From: Cellulomonas sp. KRMCY2
GTDB lineage: Bacteria; Actinomycetota; Actinomycetes; Actinomycetales; Cellulomonadaceae
Reading direction: 5' to 3'
NCBI RefSeq assembly: GCF_000526515.1
Contig: NZ_JAGF01000001.1
Span: forward strand, 2,728,001-2,792,000
Length of the DNA: 64,000 bases
In this document: piece after piece, positions 38,501 to 46,084 of the stretch
How positions within the stretch are numbered: position 1 is the stretch's first letter
Layout of the letters: each line of letters begins with the position of its first letter
Position numbers and translations under genes: made by a program
The notes under the pieces: model-generated
Told to the model about the DNA's origin: nothing
The model's input: the letters and a program-made list of their open reading frames with translations, nothing else
The model's database searches: none

Positions 38501-40568
38501 CAGGGGTCGGGGCGTGCTTCTTGGCGACGGTGAAGGCGTCCACGACGAGGAAGCGGATCTTCCGTTCCCGGATGGTCCGGCGGGCGTAGGCGGGCAGCTC
38601 ACGCCACACGTCCAGCGGAGCCAGGTCGGACTGGAGGATGAAGGTGCCGGCCTCGACCAGACCCTTGAGCGGGTTGGTGTGGATGAACGCCTTGTGGTCC
38701 GGCGAGATGACGACCTCGACGTCCTCGAGCTCGGCGTTGGTCAGGAGGACCGGCTCGGGGCTGAGGGTGATGTAGTAGTTGGTCGCCGCACCGCTCTTCT
38801 CCGAGCCGTACTTGGGCGCGGACTTCGAGTGCATGCCCAGGACGCCGGCGAGGATGTCGGTGAGCAGCTTGCCGGTGGCGACCGTGCCGTAGCCACCGAC
38901 GGAGTGGAAGCGGATGCGCATCGCCGACGGCGGCAGGAGGGCAGGGTTCGGCTCCGTCTCCAGCGCCATGAGCTCGGTCTCCGGGTACGCGGCGCGCAGC
39001 CGGTCCTGGATCTCGGCCATGTGCGGCGACGGGTCCTTGTCGAAGAACTGGGAGCCCAGGTAGATCAGCGGAGCGTTCGAGGCGGCCGTGGCCGTGCCGT
39101 TCGCCATGTGCCGGAAGGCGGCGATCGTGTGCCGCGGCTGCAGGTCGTGCCCACCGAGTCCGAAGATCGCCGTCGTCAGGCGCGGGACGGTGCCGAGCGC
39201 GGCGATGCCCTCGTACTGCTGGCTGTCGGCGTTGGCGCGGGCCTTGAACAGCGCCTGCGTGACCATGCGGGTGAGCGCGGTCTCGTCGGAACGCTCGAGA
39301 ACGGTGACCGCCTTGGCGCCCTTGAGCGCCTCCACGAGCTCGGCCTCGGGGAACGGCTGGAGCAGCTTGACCGACACGACGCCGACCTTGAGACCGCGTT
39401 CGCGCAGGTAGGGCAGCACCGCCTGGACGTCGTCGGTGACCGAGCCGAGGCCGACCATCACGTAGTCGGCGTCCGCGCAGTCGTACGCCTGCACGGGGGA
39501 GTAGGCGCGGCCGGTGAGCTCGGTGTACTCGTCCATCGCCTGGCGGACCAGGGCCGGGACCGCGTTCGCGAAGTGGGTGCGGTGGTCGACGGCGCCCGCC
39601 TGGAAGTCGGGCTGGTTCTGCACCGGACCGGTCACGCCGGGGTTGTGGACGTCGACGAGCGCCGGCACCAGCTGGCGGGTGCCCTTCTCCCAGGCGCCCA
39701 CCCACTGACGGCGCCACTGACCCTGCAGGTCCTGCGGCACCCACACCGTGGTCTCGCCGACCAGGTTGCCGGCGTTGTCCTGCTCGACCTTCTCGGCGGT
39801 GGCCGCCAGGTGGGCCCGGAGCGCCACCACGTCCTCGACGGCGAAGTCGTCGCTGTGGCGGTCGATGTACTGGTTGAGCTGGAAGACGCGTCCCTTGGCG
39901 CCGAAGAGCATCTCCTGGGCGACTGTCGGGGCCTTGATCCGGCCGGACGGGTCGCCGAGGTACTCGCGCAGCAGAGCCGGCTCGGGCAGCAGCACCTCAC
40001 TCATCACATGGCTGGTGGCGAAGCCGTCCATCGCGTTGGTCACCGGGATCAGCGACAGCGACGAGGCACGGTAGGAGATCGCCGCGAGGTCGGCCGCCTC
40101 CTGCGGGTTGGAGCCGAACAGGATCGTGTACCCCGAGGGCAGCAGGGCGTACACGTCGTCGTGCCCGGCCATGACGTTCAGGGAGTGCTTGGACACGACG
40201 CGCGCGGCGACCTGCAGCACGAAGCCGCCGATCTTCTTGCCGACGGTCACGAAGTGCGACTCCATCGCGTAGAGGATCCCCTGGCTCGAGGACGCGTTGG
40301 AGATGAACTGCCCGCCGGTCAGCGCGGCACCCAGGGCACCGCTCTGCGCCGAGTGCTCACCCTCGGTCTCGAAGAAGAACGGGTGCTGACCCCACACGTT
40401 GACGGCGCCGGCGGCGCGCGCGGCCTCGAACAGCTCGGCGATCTCCGTCGACGGGGTGATGGGGTACCCGATCACGCCACCACAGACGTGCTGCATGACG
40501 TGCGCCACAGCACCGTTCCCATTGATGACGCTTGCGAGACCGGGGTACTTGGGGTGCTGCGTTGTCAT
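35559..40568 (-). CDS. nifJ: Large pyruvate:ferredoxin/flavodoxin oxidoreductase (NifJ-type) with extra C-terminal ferredoxin-like domain
   Basis: 1669 residues against about 1170-1200 for ordinary NifJ. Order: domains I-II (1-520, YPITPSTEIAELF), the gamma domain (about 550-740, RIRFHSVGGYGTVATGK), a 2x[4Fe-4S] ferredoxin domain with CTGCLECALVCP (~854) and CTGCLQCVEVCG (~985), and a TPP domain (about 1055-1500) with CRGCGE, TIGGDGASYDIG and NTGAYSNTGGQ. A coiled coil (~1510-1560), a Pro/Ala linker and CNDCGTCYQELPQLF (~1607, a ferredoxin-like Cys cluster) are added at the end. It oxidises pyruvate or another 2-oxoacid to acyl-CoA with reduced ferredoxin. The ATG at 40568 has only a weak ribosome site. 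It is coupled to the Nfn-like gene. Confidence 0.9.
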   Translation of the reverse strand: MTTQHPKYPGLASVINGNGAVAHVMQHVCGGVIGYPITPSTEIAELFEAARAAGAVNVWGQHPFFFETEGEHSAQSGALGAALTGGQFISNASSSQGILYAMESHFVTVGKKIGGFVLQVAARVVSKHSLNVMAGHDDVYALLPSGYTILFGSNPQEAADLAAISYRASSLSLIPVTNAMDGFATSHVMSEVLLPEPALLREYLGDPSGRIKAPTVAQEMLFGAKGRVFQLNQYIDRHSDDFAVEDVVALRAHLAATAEKVEQDNAGNLVGETTVWVPQDLQGQWRRQWVGAWEKGTRQLVPALVDVHNPGVTGPVQNQPDFQAGAVDHRTHFANAVPALVRQAMDEYTELTGRAYSPVQAYDCADADYVMVGLGSVTDDVQAVLPYLRERGLKVGVVSVKLLQPFPEAELVEALKGAKAVTVLERSDETALTRMVTQALFKARANADSQQYEGIAALGTVPRLTTAIFGLGGHDLQPRHTIAAFRHMANGTATAASNAPLIYLGSQFFDKDPSPHMAEIQDRLRAAYPETELMALETEPNPALLPPSAMRIRFHSVGGYGTVATGKLLTDILAGVLGMHSKSAPKYGSEKSGAATNYYITLSPEPVLLTNAELEDVEVVISPDHKAFIHTNPLKGLVEAGTFILQSDLAPLDVWRELPAYARRTIRERKIRFLVVDAFTVAKKHAPTPELETRMMGIAFIGAVAAHVDRVSEGASAAAIGEKVRAQIVKKFGNKGEAVVEGNMAVIHDGIDATHLIDYDQPEFRAIEEEPAPRILRTTALSASMCPSAAVERATGLFDPAYYEDLVARPFREGTIGEAPVLPGVGLFMPSGTGATKDKGIFRRTVPAFDYATCTGCLECALVCPDVAIPNTVHEIHDLLLTGIKEIDVTEPQRETLRTQVYTWAERVREIYRQDKTPRPFGDVVAQAAEAIDVDQRAVGRNVDKLVAQLATYPVARTRPFFDAMENAVPGTGGLFAATVDPWKCTGCLQCVEVCGAGALTTLDQDADVLATLEERFEVMTKLPNTPKRFLEGSTTPDGDIKRLMLDHANYYATTGGHGACRGCGEVTAIRLLTSMSRALGDGHRRTHLHELEVLLDQLHAKLGDLDPDDTERHRRITSVVADLEQRLYLYEGGPTGNGPAATVVANSTGCSSVYASTMPFTPYLDPWVNSLFQDAQPLAVGLFEGISAQLAAEVRARRAARLELDDAYDPAVHDKELQMLAWRAFSPAEMALLPTVLTIGGDGASYDIGFGAMSRVLASGTPVKMMVLNTGAYSNTGGQASTASYTGQDADLARVGKAHDGKQEGRKELALLASFHPGVFACATSTAIHGHFLKTTMEMLGYRSGAAVMDVYTPCGTENGIPEDLSNARSRLAVESRMSPVFVHDPRRGSTLQERFSLDGNPDVDKPWTTSTLEYIGDQGQLQLMTTSLTPAEFALGEVRFKKQFRRLATDQEATALPIDAYVALSPDERAGHVPFVYATDDDRRLIKVACSMAIVALVEERQRHWQTLRYLAGLHEAQLTAQHRDEVVALKAQYEEAAQLRETSLDDIARAMSDLAASSQAPVNLGAAARPSGASGTAAAAAPTGPAVAVLDLPVYLDPADEHLCNDCGTCYQELPQLFEKTTAIIDGEARVIAHMIPGALDRVEITPDLLKRIDRVKATCDAEIIK

Positions 40569-40602
40569 GTCGCCCGTCCGGACCAGGAGAGGAGGAAAGG
40601 GC

Positions 40603-40734
40603 GTGGAAGAACTGCTGCCGTCGGCCGTCTCTGCACTCGGGTGGTGTCGACGTCGGTGTCGCACCGGGTCCGAGGGCTGTCCATGGGCTGGATCATCGCG
40701 GTCCTCACGTCCTTTTGGGACTCCGTCAGCGTAG
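40603..40734 (+). CDS. Possible 43-residue ORF, unknown
   Basis: GTG at 40603 is preceded by AGGAGAGGAGGAAAGG with ideal spacing (GGAGG, 7 bases). The peptide begins MEELLPSAVSALGW and contains three Cys and many Arg/Ser residues. It resembles no family I know. The purine-rich stretch may only be the complement of a leader sequence for the divergent operon. Confidence 0.2.
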   Translation: MEELLPSAVSALGWCRRRCRTGSEGCPWAGSSRSSRPFGTPSA

Positions 40735-40928
40735 GTCGGTCGTGGATCGCGTTGTCTGTGTCGTAGGTCCTGGTCGGACCCCCTTCCCGCGTGCCCGAGC
40801 GGGCGCGCACCCCGCGACCGCGTCGTGCCTCGGGCCCGGACTGCCCACGGCTGTCCGAGACGTCCCGATGCGGACCGGTCTGGTCACGGTGCTCGGCGTC
40901 TCACCGCGCCGGGCGGGCCGTCCGCCCG

Positions 40929-40934
40929 TACGTT
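40929..40934 (+). promoter_or_regulatory. -10 box (TACGTT) of the hydrolase gene, leaderless
   Basis: TANNNT with exactly seven bases before the ATG at 40942; no ribosome site is present. Confidence 0.4.
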
Positions 40935-40941
40935 GCGGACC

Positions 40942-41772
40942 ATGGACCCGACACCGAGGACCCCACCGACGCCGGGCATCGACCCGGCCCCGGGCACCGA
41001 CCCGGCCCCGGGTGCGCGCGAGGCGCTCAGCGGCGACGCGATGTGGCCGATGGAGCTGGTCCACGTGCTCGGCCACGACGTGGCGGTGCTCGACGTCGGC
41101 TCGGGTGACCGGGCCGTCGTCCTGGTGCACGGCATCAGCGTCCCGTCCCGGTGCTTCGGCCCGCTCGTCCGGACGCTGGCGACGACGACCCGGGTGATCG
41201 TCCTCGACCTGCCGGGCTTCGGTCGCAGCGGGCGACCGTCCGCCGCCCTGTCGATCGAGGAGCACGCAGCCGTCGTCGAGGCGCTGGTGGCACGGAGCGG
41301 GCTCGTGCTACCGGTCCTCGTCGGGCACTCGACGGGTGCCCAGGTGGTCACCGAGGTCGCCGCCCGCAACCCCGGGCTGGCGCAGCGGGTCGTGCTGATC
41401 GGTCCGGTGGCCGAGCCGCTCGCCCCGTCCGCGCTGCGCGAGGCGTGGCTGCTCGTGCGGGACGCCCGTCGCGAGGCGGCCGGCGCGAACCGGATCATGG
41501 TCGGTGACTGGCTGCGCTCCGGGCCCCGGCGTCATCTCGGGCGGGTGCCGACCCAGCCGGGCCACCGGCTCGAGGACCGCATGGGCGACGTCGCGGAGCA
41601 GGTGCTGCTGGTCCGCGGCGAGCTCGACCCGGTGAGCCCACCCGCCTACCTGCAGCGGCTGGCGGCGCTCGCCCGCGACGCCGCCGTCGTGGAGGTCGCC
41701 GACGAGGGTCACCTCGCGATGTACCGCCGCCCGGAGGTCGTCGCCGAGCTGTGCCGTCGGGCTCCGCGCTGA
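40942..41772 (+). CDS. Alpha/beta-hydrolase
   Basis: 276 residues. The nucleophile elbow is LVGHSTGAQV (Ser), the acid is in VRGELDPVSP (Asp) and the His in VADEGHLAMY; the oxyanion region is VVLVHGISVPSRCFGPLV. The N-terminus has a short duplicated DPAPGTDPAPG segment. The substrate is not predictable from this. It is monocistronic, convergent with the first LacI gene. Confidence 0.85.
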   Translation: MDPTPRTPPTPGIDPAPGTDPAPGAREALSGDAMWPMELVHVLGHDVAVLDVGSGDRAVVLVHGISVPSRCFGPLVRTLATTTRVIVLDLPGFGRSGRPSAALSIEEHAAVVEALVARSGLVLPVLVGHSTGAQVVTEVAARNPGLAQRVVLIGPVAEPLAPSALREAWLLVRDARREAAGANRIMVGDWLRSGPRRHLGRVPTQPGHRLEDRMGDVAEQVLLVRGELDPVSPPAYLQRLAALARDAAVVEVADEGHLAMYRRPEVVAELCRRAPR

Positions 41773-41786
41773 GGGTTCGTGGGCGC

Positions 41787-42818
41787 TCAGGCGCCGAGGG
41801 CGGTGGAGCCGCGGACCACGAGGCGGCAGGGCATGGTCTCCACGCCGGTCGTGGTGGTGCCGCTGATCGCGTCGACGAGGAGCTGGGCGGCGCGGCGGCC
41901 GAGCATCTCGAAGTTCATGTCGATGCTGGTCAGGGGTGGGCGGGCGCCGGAGGTCATGATGTGCCAGTTGTCGAAGCCCATGACCGCGACCTGGGCCGGG
42001 ACGTCGATGCCGCGGTCGCGCAGGACGTCCAGGACGCCGCGGGCGATCTGGTCGCTGCCGCACAGGATCGCGTCGACGTCCGGGCTCTGGTCGAGCAGGG
42101 TGTGGGTCGCGGCGCGGCCCCAGGCCTCGGTCCAGCTGCCGAACCGGACCGTCGCCCCGGCCAGGTCCAGACCGGCGGCGGTCAGGGCGGCCAGGGCGCC
42201 CTTGGCGCGGTCCTGGGCGGCGGAGTACTGCACCTCACCGGAGATGTGGGCGATCCGGCGGCGGCCGGTGGCCACCAGGTGCTCGACGGCCAGGGCTCCG
42301 GCGTTGACGTTGTCGGGGATCACCGAGGCGTCGTGGGGGTCGGTCGAGGGGGCGTAGGCGTAGACGACCGGGATCGGCAGCCGGCCCAGCGTGGTCCGGG
42401 GATCGGTGTTGGTGCCGACCACGATCAGGCCGTCGACGCGCCGGCCGAGCAGGGCGCGCAGGTGGTGCTGCTCACGGATCGCGTCCTCGCGTGCGTCGCA
42501 CAGCAGGACCGACATCTTCCCGGCGCCGAACGCGTCCTCGGCGCCCATCAGGATCGGCAGGCTGAACCGGCCGACCAGGTCGTTGGTCAGCAGCCCGATC
42601 GTCCCGGTCTGCCCGGCGAGGATCGCCTGGGCCAGGGAGTTGGGTGTGAACGAGACCCGATCGGCGGCCTCGATCACCCGGCGCCGGGTCTCGGGGTGCA
42701 CGTTGGCCCGCCCGTTCAGCGCCTTGGAGGCCGTGGCGACCGAGACCCCGGCCAGCGTCGCGACATCACGCAGGGTCGGTGTCCGCGGTCGGCTCGGCAC
42801 GCCCTCGACGACGCTCAC
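41787..42818 (-). CDS. LacI-family repressor, paralogue 1
   Basis: 343 residues: an N-terminal LacI HTH (PTLRDVATLAGVSVATASKA, hinge PNSLAQAI) and a periplasmic-binding-like sugar sensor (LLTNDLVGRFSLPILMGAED, CGSDQIARGVLDVLRDRGID, DNWHIMTSG). GTG 42818 has GGAGGGGG upstream. By my alignment it differs from the LacI gene at 57186-58217 at only 11 residues, all outside the HTH, so both should bind the same operator. It is divergent from the SDR operon, whose promoter carries CGAAACCGATTTCG. The inducer is probably the sugar handled by cluster 2. Confidence 0.9.
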   Translation of the reverse strand: MSVVEGVPSRPRTPTLRDVATLAGVSVATASKALNGRANVHPETRRRVIEAADRVSFTPNSLAQAILAGQTGTIGLLTNDLVGRFSLPILMGAEDAFGAGKMSVLLCDAREDAIREQHHLRALLGRRVDGLIVVGTNTDPRTTLGRLPIPVVYAYAPSTDPHDASVIPDNVNAGALAVEHLVATGRRRIAHISGEVQYSAAQDRAKGALAALTAAGLDLAGATVRFGSWTEAWGRAATHTLLDQSPDVDAILCGSDQIARGVLDVLRDRGIDVPAQVAVMGFDNWHIMTSGARPPLTSIDMNFEMLGRRAAQLLVDAISGTTTTGVETMPCRLVVRGSTALGA

Positions 42819-42929
42819 GAACCCCCTCCATCCGATGTCCTGCTCCGGCACAGATCCACGGCCATCGTAGTCGGACGTCTCCCAGAGCCACGCTGCCGGA
42901 TCCGACGACCAGCCGTCGGTGCTGACGTG

Positions 42930-42958
42930 TTGACGCGCCCCGCGGCCGGTGCTAACTT
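42930..42958 (+). promoter_or_regulatory. Predicted promoter of the SDR/aldo-keto reductase operon
   Basis: TTGACG (42930-42935), 17 bases, TAACTT (42953-42958). It is followed at once by the LacI-type operator and then by a leader of about 200 bases. Confidence 0.65.
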
Positions 42959-42960
42959 AA

Positions 42961-42974
42961 CGAAACCGATTTCG
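42961..42974. promoter_or_regulatory. LacI-type operator, copy 1
   Basis: CGAAACCGATTTCG is a palindrome with a central CG, the usual form for LacI-family sites. It sits at the transcription start of the promoter at 42930, where binding would block initiation. Its complement recurs with one change at 46004-46017. Confidence 0.7.
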
Positions 42975-43114
42975 GGCTTTCACGATCGGCGCTTCGGCGT
43001 CCGGGTCTGATGCTGCACGATCGAGTGGTTCCCCCGACGGGGGGAGGCCGGCGTCGGTGCCCGGCCTCAGGAGGCCGTGGGCCCCGCACGAACGATGCGT
43101 ACTCGAGGGAAGCC

Positions 43115-43171
43115 ATGACACCGACGGACAGCTCGGCCAGGATCGCTGCGACCCGGGAGGCGCGGTCATGA
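43115..43171 (+). CDS. Possible 18-residue leader ORF overlapping the SDR start
   Basis: ATG at 43115 with GAGGGA upstream encodes MTPTDSSARIAATREARS. Its stop overlaps the SDR start codon (ATGA, 43168-43171). It may couple translation or be incidental. Confidence 0.3.
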   Translation: MTPTDSSARIAATREARS

Positions 43172-44034
43172 CCGGCCGGGTGGCAGTCACCGGGGCAACC
43201 GGAAAGCTCGGGCGCGCCGTCGTCGCCGACCTGCTGGCCCACGGGTGGGACGTCCTGTCGATCGACCGGATGCGGCCGGTCGGCTTCGACGGTGAGTTCG
43301 TCGCCGCCGACCTGACGGACCACGCCCAGGTGCTCGAGATCCTGACCGGCGGCGTCGACGAGCACCCGGGAGCGCTCGACGCGCTGGTCCACCTGGCGGC
43401 GATCCCGGCCCCCGGCATCGTGACCAACTCGGCGACCTTCGCGAACAACGCCGCAGCGTCGTGGAACGTGTTCAACGCGGCGCGCGCGGCCAGGATCCGC
43501 AACGTCGTGTGGGCCTCGAGCGAGACCGTGCTCGGCCTGCCGTTCGACGTCGCGCCGCCCTACGTGCCGGTGGACGAGGAGTACCGCGGACGGCCCGAGA
43601 CGACGTACTCGCTCGTCAAGGCGCTCGAGGAGGAGATGGCGCACCACCTGTGCCGGTGGGACCCGCAGCTGAAGATGATCGGGCTGCGCTTCTCCAACGT
43701 GATGGAGCCGGGTGACTACGCCGCCTTCGCGTCGTTCGACGCCGACGCCCAGCTGCGCAAGTGGAACCTGTGGGCCTACATCGATGCCCGGGACGGGGCT
43801 CAGGCCGTGCGCCGCGCCCTGGACCACGACGCACCCGGCCTCGACGTGTTCGTCATCGCCAACGCCGACACCGTGATGAGCCGGTCGAGCGGAGAGCTCG
43901 TCGCCGAGGTCTACCCGGGCGTCGAGGTCCGCAAGGAGCTCGGCGAGCACGAGACGCTGCTGTCGATCGACAAGGCGCGTCGGGTCCTCGGCTACGAGCC
44001 GGAGCACTCGTGGCGGGACCGCGCCTCCTGGTAG
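43168..44034 (+). CDS. NAD(P)-dependent epimerase/dehydratase family protein (extended SDR)
   Basis: 288 residues. The cofactor motif VTGATGKLGRAVV is at the N-terminus. VWASSETVLGLPF carries the catalytic-type Ser and TYSLVKALEEE the YxxxK pair. The pattern resembles uronate/aldose dehydrogenases and UDP-sugar epimerases. Given the lactonase and sugar-acid enzymes in the same block, oxidation of a free sugar to a lactone is a reasonable guess. The ATG at 43168 has GGGAGG 7 bases upstream. It is first in an operon with the aldo/keto reductase, under the LacI operator. Confidence 0.8.
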   Translation: MTGRVAVTGATGKLGRAVVADLLAHGWDVLSIDRMRPVGFDGEFVAADLTDHAQVLEILTGGVDEHPGALDALVHLAAIPAPGIVTNSATFANNAAASWNVFNAARAARIRNVVWASSETVLGLPFDVAPPYVPVDEEYRGRPETTYSLVKALEEEMAHHLCRWDPQLKMIGLRFSNVMEPGDYAAFASFDADAQLRKWNLWAYIDARDGAQAVRRALDHDAPGLDVFVIANADTVMSRSSGELVAEVYPGVEVRKELGEHETLLSIDKARRVLGYEPEHSWRDRASW

Positions 44035-44089
44035 GGCTCCTCGGCGCACGGCACGCACGACCGGGACCATGACGGGGAAGGCAACCTCC

Positions 44090-45061
44090 ATGCAGTACAC
44101 GAAGCTGGGCCGGACCGGCCTGGACGTCTCGCGGATCGCGCTCGGCTGCATGAGCTACGGGGAGCCGACGCGAGGCGGCCACGCGTGGACCCTCGACGAG
44201 GAGAGCTCGCGGCCCTTCATCCGGCAGGCGCTCGACGCCGGCATCACGTTCTTCGACACGGCGAACGTCTACTCCGACGGGACGAGCGAGGAGATCGTCG
44301 GGCGGGCGCTGGCCGAGATGGGTCGACGTGACGAGCTCGTGATCGCCACCAAGGTGCACGGCCGGATGCGACCGGGGCCCAACGGTGCCGGGCTCTCCCG
44401 CAAGGCGATCATGACCGAGATCGACCAGAGCCTGCGCCGGCTCGGCACCGACTACGTCGACCTGTACCAGATCCATCGATGGGACCCGACGACGCCGGTC
44501 GAGGAGACCATGGAGGCGCTGCACGACGTCGTCCGCTCGGGCAAGGCCCGGTACATCGGCGCGTCGTCGATGCACGCCTGGCAGTTCGCCAAGGCCCAGT
44601 ACACCGCCGACCTGCACGGCTGGACCCGGTTCGCCACGATGCAGCCGCACTACAACCTGCTCTACCGCGAGGAGGAGCGGGAGATGCTGCCGTTCTGCCT
44701 CGACCAGGGTGTCGGTGTGATCCCGTGGAGCCCGCTGGCACGCGGCCGTCTGGCGCGGCCCTGGGACGTCACCACCGCGCGCAGCGAGACCGACGAGTTC
44801 GGCAAGCACCTGTACCTCGACGAGGACGAGACCATCGTCCAGGCGGTCGCCGAGGTCGCAGCAGCCCGAGACGTTCCGCAGGCCCAGGTCGCACTGGCGT
44901 GGATGCTGGCCCAGCCGGCGGTCACGGCACCGATCGTCGGTGCGACCAAGCCGCACCACCTGGCGGACGCGGTCGCCGCGCTCGATCTGACCCTGACCGG
45001 CGCCGAGCTCGAGAGCCTCGGGCGCCCGTACACCGTGCGCCCGATCGCCGGCTTCAGCTGA
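44090..45061 (+). CDS. Aldo/keto reductase
   Basis: 323 residues, an (alpha/beta)8 NADP-dependent oxidoreductase. The tetrad is visible: Asp and Tyr in FFDTANVYSDG, Lys in VIATKVHG and His in LYQIHRWDPTT. NADP-site residues are in GATKPHHLADAVAAL. The ATG at 44090 (MQYTKLGRTGL) is preferred over ATG 44069 because GGGGAAGG lies about 9 bases upstream. It follows the SDR gene by 55 bases. It could reduce an aldehyde or oxidise an aldose in the cluster 2 pathway. Confidence 0.85.
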   Translation: MQYTKLGRTGLDVSRIALGCMSYGEPTRGGHAWTLDEESSRPFIRQALDAGITFFDTANVYSDGTSEEIVGRALAEMGRRDELVIATKVHGRMRPGPNGAGLSRKAIMTEIDQSLRRLGTDYVDLYQIHRWDPTTPVEETMEALHDVVRSGKARYIGASSMHAWQFAKAQYTADLHGWTRFATMQPHYNLLYREEEREMLPFCLDQGVGVIPWSPLARGRLARPWDVTTARSETDEFGKHLYLDEDETIVQAVAEVAAARDVPQAQVALAWMLAQPAVTAPIVGATKPHHLADAVAALDLTLTGAELESLGRPYTVRPIAGFS

Positions 45062-45067
45062 CGTCCG

Positions 45068-45083
45068 CCGGGCGAGCGCCCGG
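45068..45083. terminator. Bidirectional terminator candidate
   Basis: CCGGGC-GAGC-GCCCGG hairpin, extending to a 7-bp stem, between the convergent reductase and TauE-like genes. Confidence 0.45.
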
Positions 45084-45084
45084 G

Positions 45085-45852
45085 TTACGCCATGAGCAGG
45101 TACGCCGCTGACAGGACCGTCAGGGCAAGGACGAGGCGGTCGAAGAGCCTCTGGTCGATCCGCCGCGCCAGGGGCCGGCCGGCCAGTGCGCCGATGACGA
45201 TCGCCGGCGCCAGGAGCAGGTCGAGCTGCAGCGACTCGAGGCTGATCAGGCCGAGGGACACCGAGAACGGCGCCTTGGCGACGTTGACGGCGAAGAAGAA
45301 CCACGCCGTCGTGCCGAGGAACCTGCTCATCGAGAACCCGGCTGCGAGCAGGTACAGGGACATCACCGGACCGCCGGCGTTGGCGACCATCGTCGTGAAG
45401 CCCGCCAGGGCGCCGTAGCTGCTGGTCTCGAACCGCCCGGCCCCACCCGGCCGCTCGCGTGCTGCCGGGCGGGCGCGGGCACGGCGCACGAAGGTCACGG
45501 CGACGAGCAGCAGGAGGATCACCCCGATGACGCGCCGCACGGTGGTGTCCCCGGCGACCGCCAGGAACAGCGTGCCGAGCGCGACCCCGGCGAGAACCGC
45601 GGGCACCAGCCGGCGCAGCACCGGCCAGTCGGCATGGGCGCGATAGGTCCACACCGCGAAGAGGTCCCCAAGGATCAGCAGGACGAGCAGCACCCCGGTG
45701 GACGCCCTGGCCGGGAGCACGGCCGCGAAGACGGCGACGGTGATGGTGGCCGCACCGGGCACGGCGGTCTTGCTCAGCCCCAGCAAGGCTGCCGCGAGGG
45801 CGAGCAGGGTCAGGTCGGGCAGCGACAGACCCAGCAGCGCGAACGGAGGCAC
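45085..45852 (-). CDS. TauE/SafE family membrane permease
   Basis: About 255 residues with seven or eight hydrophobic segments and the two-fold TauE/SafE pattern (LAAALLGLSKTAVPGAATI; GALAGFTTMVANAGGPVMSL). Family members export or import sulfite, sulfoacetate or other small organic anions. The start is uncertain: GTG 45852 or GTG 45903, neither with a clear ribosome site. It is on the opposite strand from the rest of cluster 2, so a link is possible (export of an acid by-product) but unproven. Confidence 0.8.
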   Translation of the reverse strand: MPPFALLGLSLPDLTLLALAAALLGLSKTAVPGAATITVAVFAAVLPARASTGVLLVLLILGDLFAVWTYRAHADWPVLRRLVPAVLAGVALGTLFLAVAGDTTVRRVIGVILLLLVAVTFVRRARARPAARERPGGAGRFETSSYGALAGFTTMVANAGGPVMSLYLLAAGFSMSRFLGTTAWFFFAVNVAKAPFSVSLGLISLESLQLDLLLAPAIVIGALAGRPLARRIDQRLFDRLVLALTVLSAAYLLMA

Positions 45853-45971
45853 GTGCGCAGCGTGCCACCGGCGGCCGTCCCGGGGTCGAGCGATCTTGCG
45901 CACTGGTCGGTCGTCGAGCGCGGGTCCGAGCGCCGGATGCGAGCGCTAACATCACAACTCCGTAACGACCC

Positions 45972-46001
45972 TTGACGTGGCTGCCCCGGAGCCTGTTAAT
46001 T
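45972..46001 (+). promoter_or_regulatory. Predicted promoter of ABC transporter 2
   Basis: TTGACG (45972-45977), 17-18 bases, then GTTAAT/TTAATT (45995-46001). The LacI-type operator starts three bases later, the same arrangement as at 42930-42974. Confidence 0.6.
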
Positions 46002-46003
46002 GA

Positions 46004-46017
46004 CGAAATCGGTTTCC
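46004..46017. promoter_or_regulatory. LacI-type operator, copy 2
   Basis: CGAAATCGGTTTCC matches the complement of the operator at 42961-42974 at 13 of 14 positions and lies at the expected transcription start. Confidence 0.7.
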
Positions 46018-46084
46018 GTAGTTTTCGATCTCACCGTAGAGATCGACTGCGGATCGACGTCGAGGCCCAACGAAGGAGCCACGC

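Larger units (their letters stand above)
40569..40941. other. Divergent intergenic region between the oxidoreductase operon and the hydrolase gene
   Basis: 373 bases that must hold the promoter of the redox operon (minus strand). I could not find a convincing -35/-10 pair for it or an FNR-type palindrome. On the plus strand it contains a small ORF with a strong ribosome site (40603-40734) and the -10 of the hydrolase gene. Confidence 0.5.

Noticed and set aside
32629-40766. Very long plus-strand open frames (32629-35727 and 37227-40766) opposite the redox operon
   Set aside because: They mirror the third-position GC of the Nfn-like and pyruvate oxidoreductase genes; no motifs, and low-complexity translations.
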